Of a DNA stretch of 64,000 nucleotides, positions 1 to 8,356 are shown in pieces. Each line of letters opens with the position of its first letter. Position 1 is the first letter of the stretch. The translations under genes were made by a program, and so were the position numbers. Origin of the DNA: Nocardioides houyundeii (GTDB taxonomy: Bacteria; Actinomycetota; Actinomycetes; Propionibacteriales; Nocardioidaceae); assembly GCF_002865585.1 (NCBI RefSeq), contig NZ_CP025581.1, forward strand, positions 3,534,001 to 3,598,000, given 5' to 3'. Under the pieces are notes generated by a model, which was not told where the DNA came from, searched no databases, and worked only from the letters and a program-made list of their open reading frames with translations.

Positions 1-29
1 ACCGGGGTGAGCGGCTCGGGTTCGTCCAC
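1..29 (-). CDS. possible 5' end of a divergent gene, cut by window start
   Basis: Reading leftwards, a GTG at 29-27 opens a frame (VDEPEPLTP) that stays open to the window edge. A purine-rich GGGAGG lies about 6 bases upstream of it (34-39), a good ribosome-binding site. Nothing can be said about function from nine residues. The divergent arrangement with the gene at 175 would make 30-174 a shared promoter region. Confidence 0.4.
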
Positions 30-134
30 GCGCACCTCCCATCTGCCGAGTCTGCGGGGCCACGGAACGGACTTTCTCACCCTACGCGTTTCAGCCTGCG
101 CCACGGCGCCCGGCTTGGTCCAGCGAGCGCGCAC

Positions 135-140
135 TAGAGT
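135..140 (+). promoter_or_regulatory. -10-like hexamer TAGAGT upstream of the PEP-mutase family gene
   Basis: CTAGAGTCG precedes the gene starting at 175. An almost identical CTAGAGTGTCG lies before the ABC importer at 4794, so the two may use the same sigma factor. No convincing -35 box is visible. The 5' UTR would be about 25-30 bases and contains the GAGGAGA ribosome-binding site near 160-166. Confidence 0.4.
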
Positions 141-174
141 CGTGAATCCTGCTGGAACCGAGGAGAGGGACCCC

Positions 175-969
175 ATGACTGAGGAACTGCACGCGAGCAG
201 CGAGCCGAAGACCGCCGAGCTGTTGCGGCTGCACAGCGATCCCACGCTGCTGACGGTGGTGAACGTCTGGGACTCGATCTCCGCGCAGGTCGTCGCCGAC
301 GTGCCCGGCACCTCGGCGCTGGCCACCGCGAGCCACTCGATCGCCGCCTCCCGCGGCTACGAGGACGGCGAGAAGATCCCGCTGGCGGAGATGCTCGAGG
401 AGGTCGGGCGGATCGCCTCGGCGACCACCCTGCCGGTCTCCGCCGACCTCGAGGGCGGGTACGGCGACGCCGCGGAGACCATCCGCCGGGCGATCGGTGT
501 CGGGGTGGTGGGGGCCAACCTGGAGGACCAGATGAAGCCCCTGGACGAAGCCGTGCGCCAGGTCGAGGCGGCCATGGACGCCGCCGAGCGCGAGGGGCTG
601 CGTGACTTCGTGCTGAACGCCCGTACCGACGCCTTCGTCAAGGCCGGGGACCGCGACCCCGGCGAGGTGATGGCCGAGGCGATCCAGCGCGGCCAGGCCT
701 ACCTGGCGGCGGGCGCGCCCGTGGTCTTCGTGCCGGGCCTGTTCGACGAGAAGCAGGTGACCGAGATGGTGGAGGCCTTCGGCCCGCAGCGGCTCACGCT
801 GATCGGGCTCCCCGGCTCGCTGCCGTTGGAGCGGCTGGAGCAGCTGGGCGTGGCCCGGGTCTCCTACGGCCCGCTGTCGCAGCGGGTGGCGCTGACCGCC
901 CTGGCGGAGCTGACCGAGGAGGTGCTCCGCGGAGGCGGCGTACCGGACAACGTGCGTCCGCTGAACTAG
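175..969 (+). CDS. isocitrate lyase / PEP mutase family protein
   Basis: 264-residue TIM-barrel enzyme of the phosphoenolpyruvate mutase/isocitrate lyase superfamily, whose members cleave or form C-C or P-C bonds next to a carboxylate using Mg2+. The family signature ADLEGGYG (about 90-97, with metal-ligand Asp91), then GANLEDQ (about 120) and the LNARTDAF strand are all present. The length fits the short cytosolic 'phosphonomutase-like' subfamily rather than true isocitrate lyase, and the lyase KKCGH loop is absent. The open frame extends upstream to 7, but ATG 175 is preferred because GAGGAGA sits about 9 bases before it. No phosphonate genes are adjacent, so the substrate (2-methylisocitrate, oxaloacetate or other) cannot be assigned. 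Confidence 0.85.
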   Translation: MTEELHASSEPKTAELLRLHSDPTLLTVVNVWDSISAQVVADVPGTSALATASHSIAASRGYEDGEKIPLAEMLEEVGRIASATTLPVSADLEGGYGDAAETIRRAIGVGVVGANLEDQMKPLDEAVRQVEAAMDAAEREGLRDFVLNARTDAFVKAGDRDPGEVMAEAIQRGQAYLAAGAPVVFVPGLFDEKQVTEMVEAFGPQRLTLIGLPGSLPLERLEQLGVARVSYGPLSQRVALTALAELTEEVLRGGGVPDNVRPLN

Positions 970-1002
970 CGGGACAGGTCGCCGGTACGCCGCCCAGGTC
1001 GG

Positions 1003-2481
1003 TCAGACCCGCGTGCCGGCGACCGCGTCGTCGACGCCGAGATCCGCCGGACCGGAGGCGCCGCGCGCGCTCCGCGGGATCAGCAGCACCACGATCGCGC
1101 CGAGCGCGGCCGCCGCCGCAGCGATGATGAAGCAGATGCGGAACGCATCGTGGCTGGGGATCGTCACGCCAGGTGCCAGGTCCACCGTCTGCGCGGTGAG
1201 CACGGCGGCCATCACCGCGCCGGCGACCGTCGTACCCATGGAGCGCATCAGGCCGTTGAGGCCCACGCTGGAGCCTGCCTCGTGCATCGGCACGTTCTCC
1301 AGGATCAGCGTCGGCATGGCCGCATAGCCGATGCCCACGCCCGCGCAGATCACGCAGGTGGCCAGCAGCAGCTGCCAGGGAGCAGCGGTCAGGAAGACCG
1401 CGACCAGGTAGCCCCCGGCGATCACGAACGCGCCCACCGAGAGCGTGATGCGGGCGCCGAAGCGGGTGAGCATCTTGCTGGAGACAGGTGCGAACAGCAT
1501 CATCATGATGCCGCCCGGTGCCATCCAGAGTCCGGCCTGCAGGATCGACTGGCCCAGGCCGAAGCCGGTGGCTTCGGGCAGCTGCAGCAGCTGGGGCACG
1601 GCGATGGACTGGGCCATCATGCCGAAGCCGATCAGCACCGCGGCGATGTTGGTCAGCAGCACCGGGCGCTTGGCCGTGGTGCGCAGGTCGACCAGCGGGT
1701 CGTGGTGCCGCAGCTCGTAGACGCCCCACAGGACCAGGACCACGAGGCCGAAGACGATGGAGCCGATGGTCTTGCCGTCCGTCCAGCCCCAGCCGGTGCC
1801 CTTGGAGATGCCGACCAGGACCGAGACCAGGCCGATGGCCAGGCCGATCGCGCCGACGTAGTCCATCCGGGCGGGGTGCTCGTCCTTGACGTGCGGCAGC
1901 AGCAGCACCGAGAGCACGGCCATCAGCAGCGCCAGGCCGGCAGCCATCCAGAAGAGACCGTGCCAGTCGAAGTTCTGCGCGACCCAGGCGGACAGCGGGA
2001 GACCGAGCGCGCCCCCGACACCCATCGTCGCGCTGACGGCGGCGGTGGCGGTGTTGACCATCTCCTTGGGCGCCACCTCGCGGACCAGGCTGATGGCGAC
2101 CGGGATGAAGCCCATCGCCAGGCCCTGGAAGACCCGACCGGTGAGCACCACCGGCAGTGAGCTGGAGATGGCGCAGAGCAGGGAGCCGACCACCAGGATC
2201 GAGGCGGAGACGACCAGCACGGGCTTCTTGCCGACGATGTCGGCGACGCGGCCGGTCACGGGCATCGCCACGGCCCCGGCGAGCAGGGTCGCGGTGAGCA
2301 CCCACGAGGCATTGCTGGCCGAGGTGTTGAGCAGCTGTGGCAGCTCGCCCTGGATGGGGATCACCAGGGTCTGGGTCAGGGCGGCACTGAGGCTGCCCAG
2401 GCACAGCACCAGGACGACCAGCTTGGCGCCGGTCGCGGAGAGGGCGGAGTCCGTGGCGGACCCCGGTCGAGGCGTGTTCAT
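1003..2481 (-). CDS. MFS transporter, DHA2 (14-TM drug:H+ antiporter) type
   Basis: 492 residues of mostly hydrophobic sequence, consistent with about 14 transmembrane helices. Motif A-like GRVADIVGKKPVL follows TM2, and the motif C-like segment with GGALGLPLS lies further on, as in EmrB/QacA-type exporters. It probably exports a toxic compound with proton antiport. The start is set by AAGGA 6 bases before ATG 2481. It is divergent from a MarR regulator 81 bases away, the classic arrangement for a self-regulated efflux pair. The substrate is unknown. Confidence 0.9.
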   Translation of the reverse strand: MNTPRPGSATDSALSATGAKLVVLVLCLGSLSAALTQTLVIPIQGELPQLLNTSASNASWVLTATLLAGAVAMPVTGRVADIVGKKPVLVVSASILVVGSLLCAISSSLPVVLTGRVFQGLAMGFIPVAISLVREVAPKEMVNTATAAVSATMGVGGALGLPLSAWVAQNFDWHGLFWMAAGLALLMAVLSVLLLPHVKDEHPARMDYVGAIGLAIGLVSVLVGISKGTGWGWTDGKTIGSIVFGLVVLVLWGVYELRHHDPLVDLRTTAKRPVLLTNIAAVLIGFGMMAQSIAVPQLLQLPEATGFGLGQSILQAGLWMAPGGIMMMLFAPVSSKMLTRFGARITLSVGAFVIAGGYLVAVFLTAAPWQLLLATCVICAGVGIGYAAMPTLILENVPMHEAGSSVGLNGLMRSMGTTVAGAVMAAVLTAQTVDLAPGVTIPSHDAFRICFIIAAAAAALGAIVVLLIPRSARGASGPADLGVDDAVAGTRV

Positions 2482-2502
2482 GAGGTCCTTCCGACCAAAA
2501 TG

Positions 2503-2513
2503 TGTAACTTACA
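2503..2513. promoter_or_regulatory. candidate MarR operator (TGTAA-C-TTACA)
   Basis: A perfect 5-bp inverted repeat with a one-base centre lies in the 81-bp divergent gap between the MFS gene and the MarR gene. It is in the AT-richest part of the gap, where the promoters of both should be. This placement suits autoregulation plus control of the exporter; the assignment is inferred from position and symmetry only. Confidence 0.5.
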
Positions 2514-2562
2514 TAAGCCTCGGTATGCTACCGACACCCGGAGCAGAGCGCGAAAGGGCACC

Positions 2563-3009
2563 ATGGAGAGCCGTCGCACCCCTCGTCCCCGCACCCCCGC
2601 GGCGAGGCTGACCAAGCTGATCGTCCTGCTGGACCGGCACCGCCGCATCGTGGAGCACTGCTCCAGCCTGCGTGCCGCCGACCAGCGGCTGCTGTGGCTC
2701 TTCACCGACGGCAGGGCGCGCACCCTGCGGGAGATCGCGGAGGCGCTGGCCCTGGAGCAGTCCACGGTCAACCGGCAGGTGAACGCCGCCATCAGCGCCG
2801 GCCTGCTCCAGCGCTACCGCGCGCCGGGTCGCTCCGCCCAGCTGGTCGAGCTCACCACCGAGGGTCTGGAACGGTTCGAGAACGACGTCTCCCTGATGCT
2901 GGACACCGTGGGCACCGCCCTGGCCACGCTCGGCGACCACGACTCCGAACAGCTGCTGGTCCTGATGGAACGCTTCGTGGAGTCCTACGGCGACACCGTC
3001 ACCGAGTAG
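2563..3009 (+). CDS. MarR family transcriptional regulator
   Basis: 148 residues with a winged helix-turn-helix: LREIAEALALEQSTVNRQVNAA is the recognition part, followed by the wing (RYRAPGRSAQ), and helical dimerisation segments at both ends. MarR proteins usually repress adjacent exporter genes until a phenolic or lipophilic ligand binds. An in-frame ATG at 2500 exists but would run back through the candidate operator. ATG 2563 with AAAGGG just upstream is the better start. It is divergent from the DHA2 exporter, its likely target. Confidence 0.85.
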   Translation: MESRRTPRPRTPAARLTKLIVLLDRHRRIVEHCSSLRAADQRLLWLFTDGRARTLREIAEALALEQSTVNRQVNAAISAGLLQRYRAPGRSAQLVELTTEGLERFENDVSLMLDTVGTALATLGDHDSEQLLVLMERFVESYGDTVTE

Positions 3010-3055
3010 TGGCCACCTCCCCGGCCACGCCGGGACCGGGTGCGAGCATGTCGCC

Positions 3056-3976
3056 ATGACGACGTACCGCAGCTCGACCGCGACCGCCCGCGCCCGACGA
3101 CGTACGTCGGCGCTCGCCCTGCTCCTGGTCGGCGGCCTCGCCCTGACCGGGTGCGGCGACGACGAGCCGGAGGAGGCGAGCGACCCCACGCCCTCGGCCA
3201 GCACCAGCGCCCCGGCGACGCCGACGCCCACGCCGAGCCCCAGCGTCAGCGAGGAGGCGGGCCCCGAGCACAGCTTCTCCGACATCACGCCGGTCTACTA
3301 CGCGGTCGAGAGCCGCACCGGGCTGCTGCTGGCCAGGGAGCCGCGCGAGACCGGCGAGGCGGGCGTCGGCGCCGTGGCGGCGATGATCAGCGGACCGGAG
3401 GACCCCGACTACTCCTCGACCTGGAACCCCGCCACCAAGGTACTGGGCATCACCGAGGCCGACGGCGTGATCAACGTCGACCTCTCCGCCGAGGCCCGGG
3501 ACGCCGACGTGGGCGCCCCGGGTGCGGAGCTGATGGTCCAACAGCTGGTGTGGACCGTCACCCAGCTCTACGGCGACGAGCTCGGCGTGCAGCTGCTGAT
3601 CGACGGCGAGCCCGCCGGCGAGCTGTGGAACGCCGTCACCTGGGACGCCCCGGTCACCCGCACCCCGGCCGACGAGATCCGCGCCTTCGTCGGTATCGAC
3701 ACGCCCGCCGAGGGCACCACCACCAGCAGCCCGCTCACCGTCTCGGGCGAGGCCAACGCCTTCGAGGCCACGGTGCCGTGGCGAGTGCTGGACGCGCAGG
3801 GCAAGGAGGTGAAGTCCGGCTTCACCACCGCCGAGGAGGGCATGACGCTCTCGCCCTACAGCTTCAACCTCAGGCTCCCCGCCGGCGACTACACGATCGA
3901 GGTCGCCGAGGACGACCCGTCCGGCGGCGAGGGCGGCGAGCCGCTCACCGACACCAGGAGCATCACCGTCAAGTAG
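3056..3976 (+). CDS. GerMN / Gmad2 domain lipoprotein
   Basis: 306-residue exported lipoprotein. An N-terminal basic region and hydrophobic stretch end at lipobox LTG-C33, followed by a Ser/Thr/Pro-rich spacer. Residues about 75-200 (VYYAVE... AAMISGPEDPDYSSTWNP... GVINVDLS) match the GerMN 'sporulation and spore germination' fold, and about 212-300 the Gmad2 Ig-like domain (FVGIDTPAEG...LTVSGEANAFE). In non-sporulating actinobacteria this pair is associated with envelope lipoproteins such as LpqB, where GerMN is likewise found. It runs convergently towards the MOSC gene, leaving only 4 bases between stops. Confidence 0.85.
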   Translation: MTTYRSSTATARARRRTSALALLLVGGLALTGCGDDEPEEASDPTPSASTSAPATPTPTPSPSVSEEAGPEHSFSDITPVYYAVESRTGLLLAREPRETGEAGVGAVAAMISGPEDPDYSSTWNPATKVLGITEADGVINVDLSAEARDADVGAPGAELMVQQLVWTVTQLYGDELGVQLLIDGEPAGELWNAVTWDAPVTRTPADEIRAFVGIDTPAEGTTTSSPLTVSGEANAFEATVPWRVLDAQGKEVKSGFTTAEEGMTLSPYSFNLRLPAGDYTIEVAEDDPSGGEGGEPLTDTRSITVK

Positions 3977-3980
3977 CCGC

Positions 3981-4738
3981 TCACCCCAGCGGCGCCACGC
4001 TGGCCGGGTCTCCGGTCCGGACCAGCGCGGGCGCCACGACCTCGGCGTACAGGCCGAGGTCCACCCCGCCGGTCTCAGCCCGCAGGGCCGCGAGCGCCTT
4101 CAGCACCGGCAGGTCCCGGACGCCGGAGGCGGGGTCGAGATCGATGACCGCGCAGCGGCCCACCAGGCCGGTGACCTCGACCTCGGCCGCGCCCAGCCGC
4201 AGCCGGCGGCCAACCCACTCGTCCTCGGCGAACGGCCGGGCACCGGCGTCGTCGAGCTGGAAGGTGGCGCGCAGGCGGGCGCCGTCGACCGGGGCGCCCA
4301 CCTCCCGGGCGAGCCGCGCCAACGACCCGTCCGTCACGATCGTCACCGACGCCCCGAAGACCACCTGTCCCGGGGCTGCGCGCCCGAGCACCACCTCGCG
4401 CCCCAGGTGCGCCGAGTACGCCGCGGCCCACGGCCCGTGCACCAGCTCGACCGTGGCGGTCCGTCCCCAGTAGTCGACCTCGCGGACGTCCCCGGTCGCC
4501 ACGGGCTCGCCGACCACGGTGCGCCCGGGCAGCTCGGCACGGAGCACGGTCCCGTCCCACAGCGCCCGGGTCGCGAGCAGCGTCGGGTGCTCGACCGTGC
4601 GCAGGCACCGGTCCACCGCCGGGTCGAGGAGGCAGAAGGCCCGGTCGCCCACGGGTCCCTCGGCACTCAGCGTCACCGACTCGTGGTCGACGTGCCGTCC
4701 GCCCTTGAGGGGGTGAACCCGATCCTGGTGACCCGCAT
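3981..4738 (-). CDS. MOSC domain-containing protein (apparent frameshift near its start)
   Basis: MOSC proteins carry sulfur or molybdenum-cofactor sulfur through a conserved Cys. Here the N-terminal beta-barrel (LKGGRHVDHESVTLS), the MOSC core and the conserved Cys in GRCAV are present. Read from ATG 4738 the protein begins MRVTRIGFTP, typical of this family, but then leaves frame. The remaining LKGG... sequence lies one frame away. Adding one C to the run at 4709-4713 (G on the + strand) joins them into a normal 252-residue protein. Without it the only in-frame start is GTG 4754, giving an atypical N-terminus (257 aa). The function is inferred from the family; an indel in the assembly is the likeliest cause. 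Confidence 0.8.
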
Positions 4739-4794
4739 GGGACAACCCTGTCACGCCCAGTTCCGAGGCCCCTGGCGCAATCCGGCCTGATCGC

Positions 4795-4800
4795 TAGAGT
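4795..4800 (+). promoter_or_regulatory. -10-like hexamer TAGAGT before the oxyanion ABC operon
   Basis: CTAGAGTGTCG lies 30 bases before the start of the substrate-binding protein and repeats the sequence seen at 134-142. A GGAGG ribosome-binding site at 4820-4824 follows. No matching -35 box is obvious. Confidence 0.4.
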
Positions 4801-4829
4801 GTCGAACAGCATCCTCTCGGGAGGAACCC

Positions 4830-5738
4830 ATGGACGTCCGTCTCTTCCTGGCACTCGCGGTGACTCCCCTGGCCCTGCTGGCCGCGTGCGGCGACGACGA
4901 CGCCTCCGCCGGCGGCGACCAGCCGGCGCTGGTGATCAGCGCCATCCCGGACCAGGAGCCGTCCGAGCTGGCGGCGCGGGAGGAGGGACTGGCCGACTAC
5001 CTCGCGAACGAGCTCGACGTCGAGGTGCAGTACGCGCCCGTCACCGACTACGCCGCCTCGGTCAGCCTGTTCCGGGCCGGAGACCTCGACCTGGTCTTCT
5101 ACGGCGGCCTCACCGGCGTGCAGGCTCGGCTCCAGACCCCGGGCGCGGTGCTGCTCGGTCAGCGGGACATCGACGCGGAGTTCCGCAGCGTCTTCATCGC
5201 CGGGAGGGACGCCGGCATCGAGCCCCTCGACGACGTACAAGGGCTGTCGGCGCTGAAGGGCTCCCGCTTCACCTTCGGCAGCGAGTCGTCCACGTCCGGG
5301 CGGCTGATGCCGGAGTACATGCTGGCCGAGGCCGGGCTGGACAGTGCCGAGGACTTCGCCGGCGAGCCCGGGTTCTCCGGGTCCCACGACAAGACGATCG
5401 ACCTCGTCGAGGCCGGCTCCTACGACGCCGGCGTGCTCAACTCCCAGGTGTGGGAGGCCCGGACCGCGGCCGGCACGGTGGACCTGGACGAGGTGCAGGT
5501 GGTCTTCACCACCCCGACGTACCACGACTACCACTGGATCGCCGGTCCCGACCTGGACGATCAGTTCGGTGCGGGCTTCACCGACGAGCTCGGTGCGGCA
5601 CTCCTCGCCCTGGACGGCTCGTCCGCGGAGGAGAAGGAGGTGCTCCTGCGGTACGGCGCGACGTCGGTGATCCCCACCGAGGCGAGCAACTACGACCAGA
5701 TCGAGGAGATCGCCCGCGAGCTGGGACTCGTCTCCTGA
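4830..5738 (+). CDS. PhnD-like ABC substrate-binding lipoprotein (putative selenate/phosphonate type)
   Basis: 302-residue lipoprotein (signal peptide, lipobox LAA-C20) of the PhnD/SsuA/transferrin-like family. The stretch SAIPDQEPSELAAREEGLAD, then YAPVTDYAASV, GLTGVQARL and QRDIDAEFRSVFIA closely resembles the subfamily that databases label 'putative selenate ABC transporter substrate-binding protein', as I remember it. True phosphonate binders share the fold. It would capture an oxyanion outside the membrane and deliver it to the permease encoded two genes downstream. The ribosome-binding site is GGAGG at 4820. The stop overlaps the next start by one base (TGATG). The ligand is not provable from sequence. 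Confidence 0.85.
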   Translation: MDVRLFLALAVTPLALLAACGDDDASAGGDQPALVISAIPDQEPSELAAREEGLADYLANELDVEVQYAPVTDYAASVSLFRAGDLDLVFYGGLTGVQARLQTPGAVLLGQRDIDAEFRSVFIAGRDAGIEPLDDVQGLSALKGSRFTFGSESSTSGRLMPEYMLAEAGLDSAEDFAGEPGFSGSHDKTIDLVEAGSYDAGVLNSQVWEARTAAGTVDLDEVQVVFTTPTYHDYHWIAGPDLDDQFGAGFTDELGAALLALDGSSAEEKEVLLRYGATSVIPTEASNYDQIEEIARELGLVS

Positions 5739-6493
5739 TGCCCGAGGTCGTCGTCTCCCTGCGCGGGGCCACGGTGACCTACGACGGTCGACCGGCTCTT
5801 GATCGCGTCGACCTGGAGGTGCGCAGCGGGGAGCGGATGGCCCTCGTGGGCCCCAGCGGGGCGGGCAAGTCGACGCTGCTCGGACTGTGCGCCGGGCGGG
5901 TGCTGCCCACCAGCGGGGAGGTGGAGGTGCTGGGCCAGCCGCTGAACCGGGTCAGCGGCGCGACGCTGGCGCAGGTACGGCGTCGGATCGGCACCATCCA
6001 CCAGGGCTTGAACCTGGTCGGTCGCCTGGCGGTGGTCCACAACGTCAACGGTGGAAACCTGGGCCGGTGGAGCACCTGGCGCGCGCTGACCTCCCTGGTC
6101 CGGCCCCGGGAGGTCGAGCAGGCGCGCGCCGCCCTGGAGCGCGCCGGGATCGGCGACCTGCTGATGGCTCGGACCGAGGACCTGTCCGGCGGGCAGCAGC
6201 AGCGCGTCGCCCTGGCCCGGGTGCTGGTGCAGGACCCGGACCTGGTGCTGGCCGACGAACCCGTCTCCAGCCTCGACCCCGCCCGGGCCGACGACGTGAT
6301 GCGGCTGCTCTGCGAGACCGTGGCCACCCCGGACCGGACGCTGCTGGTCAGCCTGCACGACTTCGAGCTGGCCGTGCGCCGCGCCGACCGGGTGGTGGGG
6401 CTGCGCGAGGGCAGGGTGCTCTTCGACCTGCCGGCGGCGGCCGTGGACCGCGGCCTGCGCGACCGGCTCTACGACCTCGCGGCCGATGCCTGA
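5738..6493 (+). CDS. ABC transporter ATP-binding protein (PhnC-like)
   Basis: 251-residue ATPase. Walker A GPSGAGKST (38-46), Q-loop in IGTIHQGLN, signature LSGGQQQR, Walker B LVLADEP and the switch His in SLHD are all intact. The insert NGGNLGRWSTWRAL between Q-loop and signature is typical of PhnC-type importers. It powers uptake by the flanking binding protein and permease. It is translationally coupled to both: its ATG overlaps the upstream stop by 1 base, and its own end overlaps the permease by 8 bases. Confidence 0.9.
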   Translation: MPEVVVSLRGATVTYDGRPALDRVDLEVRSGERMALVGPSGAGKSTLLGLCAGRVLPTSGEVEVLGQPLNRVSGATLAQVRRRIGTIHQGLNLVGRLAVVHNVNGGNLGRWSTWRALTSLVRPREVEQARAALERAGIGDLLMARTEDLSGGQQQRVALARVLVQDPDLVLADEPVSSLDPARADDVMRLLCETVATPDRTLLVSLHDFELAVRRADRVVGLREGRVLFDLPAAAVDRGLRDRLYDLAADA

Positions 6494-8150
6494 CCGCACC
6501 CTGGTCGACCTGGGTGCCGTCTCGGCGCTCGAAGCGACCGCGGGTCCGGGACGGCCGGCCCGCCCCGGGCGCTCCGCCGCCGCACGGCGACGCCGGGTCC
6601 GCCTGGCGTGGCTCTGTCTCTGGGTGCTGTCGGTGCTCTGGTCGGTGCGCTCCTTCGTCTCGGACCGGGACGGGGTGCTCAACTCCGGTGGGCTCGCCGC
6701 GCTGATCGAGTTCTGGGCACATGCCCTCACCCCGGAGACCTCTCCGGACTTCCTGCGCGCCACCTGGGACGCGACGCTGACCACGCTCGCCTTCGCCGTG
6801 CTCGGCACCCTGCTGTCGGTGGCCGTGGGCCTGGCGCTGGCACCGGCGCTGAGCCAGACCTGGTGGCGGCCGGCCGGTGCCTCGACCCCGGAGCGGGTGC
6901 TGCGCCGCGCCGGGCTGCTGCTGACCCGCGTGACCCTGGCCCTGCCCCGCGGGGTGCACGAGGCGGTGTGGGGTCTGCTGCTGCTCATCGTGCTGGGCCG
7001 CGACCCGCTGGTGGGGGTCCTGGCCATCGCCATCCCGTTCGGGGCGATCACCGCGAAGGTGTACGCCGAGATGCTCGACGAGGCCGACCACGCGCCGTAC
7101 GACCTGCTGCGCGCCGCCGGCGCCGGGCGCGTCACGGCCATGGCCTACGGCCTGGCGCCCGGCCTGGTCCCCGGCCTGACGTCGTACGCCTTCTACCGGT
7201 TCGAGTGCTCCATCCGCTCGGCGGTGATCCTGGGGATGATCGGCGCCGGGGGGCTCGGACTGCAGCTGAGCCTCAGCTTCGCCGGCCTCCAGTACGGCGA
7301 GATGTGGACCTCGATCCTCGCCCTGGTCGTCCTGGGTGGGCTGGTGGACCGGTGGGGAGCGCTGCTGCGCCGCTCCTGGGGCGGTCGCGCCTGGCGGCTC
7401 TCCGGGGTGGGCTTCGGGCTGCTCGCGGTCGCCTCCTGGTGGAGCCTGGCGCCCGATCCCGGGTCGCTGGCCACCGAGCGGACCCGAGTCCTCTTCGCCC
7501 GGCTGGCCGAGGAGATGCTCCCCCCGCAGCTGCCAGCCGGTGGCTGGTCGGAGCTGGCTTCCCGGTCCGTGGAGACCGTGCAGATGTCCGTGGTGGCCAT
7601 CTCCCTGGCGGTGGCGCTGGGGGTGGCCGTCTCGCTCGTCGCGGCGCGGACCAGCAGGTCGCCGGCCGGCCGGGTCCTGGGCTGGGTGGCCCGGCAGCTG
7701 CTGCTCCTGACCCGCGCCATCCCCCCGCCGGTGTGGGCGCTGCTGGTGCTCTTCGTGGTGTTCCCCGGTCCGCTGCCCGGGGCGCTGGCGCTCGGCATCT
7801 ACACGTTCGGGATCCTGGGCCGGCTCTTCGCGGAGGTGGTCGAGGACCTCGACGGCCGTCCCCGCGAGGCGCTCAGCGCCCTCGGCGCCTCCGCGCCGGT
7901 CTCGTTCGCCTACGCCACGGTGCCCGCGGCGGCCGGCCAGATGATCGCCTACAGCCTCTACCGCTGGGAGGTGACGGTGCGCGAGACGGTCGTCGTCGGG
8001 ATCGTCGGGGCCGGCGGGCTGGGGCGGCTGCTGGAGCAGCAGCGGGCGGGGTTCGACTACCCGGGCATGGCGAGCACCATCCTCGCCCTGATCGCGGTGT
8101 GCGTCGCGGTGGACCTGCTGAGCATGACGGTGCGTACGACGCTGCGCTGA
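6486..8150 (+). CDS. fused double PhnE-type ABC permease
   Basis: 554 residues contain two complete PhnE-like permease domains in tandem (roughly 95-275 and 360-550). Each has an EAA-type cytoplasmic loop: EMLDEADHAPYDLLRAAGAG in the first and EVVEDLDGRPREALSALGAS in the second. Each then has a GMIGAGGLGLQL / GIVGAGGLGRLL motif that contacts the ATPase. One polypeptide therefore supplies both halves of the membrane channel, where most relatives use a PhnE homodimer or two genes. The first 45 residues are Arg/Ala-rich and cytoplasmic. It is the last gene of the importer operon. Confidence 0.9.
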   Translation: MPDRTLVDLGAVSALEATAGPGRPARPGRSAAARRRRVRLAWLCLWVLSVLWSVRSFVSDRDGVLNSGGLAALIEFWAHALTPETSPDFLRATWDATLTTLAFAVLGTLLSVAVGLALAPALSQTWWRPAGASTPERVLRRAGLLLTRVTLALPRGVHEAVWGLLLLIVLGRDPLVGVLAIAIPFGAITAKVYAEMLDEADHAPYDLLRAAGAGRVTAMAYGLAPGLVPGLTSYAFYRFECSIRSAVILGMIGAGGLGLQLSLSFAGLQYGEMWTSILALVVLGGLVDRWGALLRRSWGGRAWRLSGVGFGLLAVASWWSLAPDPGSLATERTRVLFARLAEEMLPPQLPAGGWSELASRSVETVQMSVVAISLAVALGVAVSLVAARTSRSPAGRVLGWVARQLLLLTRAIPPPVWALLVLFVVFPGPLPGALALGIYTFGILGRLFAEVVEDLDGRPREALSALGASAPVSFAYATVPAAAGQMIAYSLYRWEVTVRETVVVGIVGAGGLGRLLEQQRAGFDYPGMASTILALIAVCVAVDLLSMTVRTTLR

Positions 8151-8176
8151 GCGGTGCGTCGGGGCAGGGCGGGACG

Positions 8177-8356
8177 TCAGGCGGTGACCACGATCCGGGC
8201 CTCGACGGCCTGGACCACCTCCGGCGTCAGCACGGTGATCTGGTGGTCGGCCGCCGCGTGCGCGGCGACGTCGGCGAGCAGCACCTCGCGGGAGGTGTTC
8301 TCGAAGCGGGCGGCGCAGCCGGGCATCACGTCACCGCAGGCGAGCTTGAAGGTCAT
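8177..8356 (-). CDS. DUF1059 family small protein
   Basis: 59-residue protein starting MTFKLACGDVMPGC. The CGD-x-xPGC motif near the N-terminus, AAHAAADHQIT in the middle and a C-terminal PEVVQAVEARI helix match the DUF1059 family of small predicted metal-binding proteins. These commonly carry two Cys plus His residues and have no assigned function. Its ATG overlaps the stop of the upstream histidine kinase (ATGA), so the two are translationally coupled. That linkage suggests it works with, or reports to, the kinase. Confidence 0.75.
   Translation of the reverse strand: MTFKLACGDVMPGCAARFENTSREVLLADVAAHAAADHQITVLTPEVVQAVEARIVVTA

Noticed and set aside
175..969. True isocitrate lyase (aceA) or 2-methylisocitrate lyase (prpB)
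   Set aside because: The catalytic KKCGH loop is absent and there are no glyoxylate or methylcitrate genes nearby, so only the superfamily is assigned.
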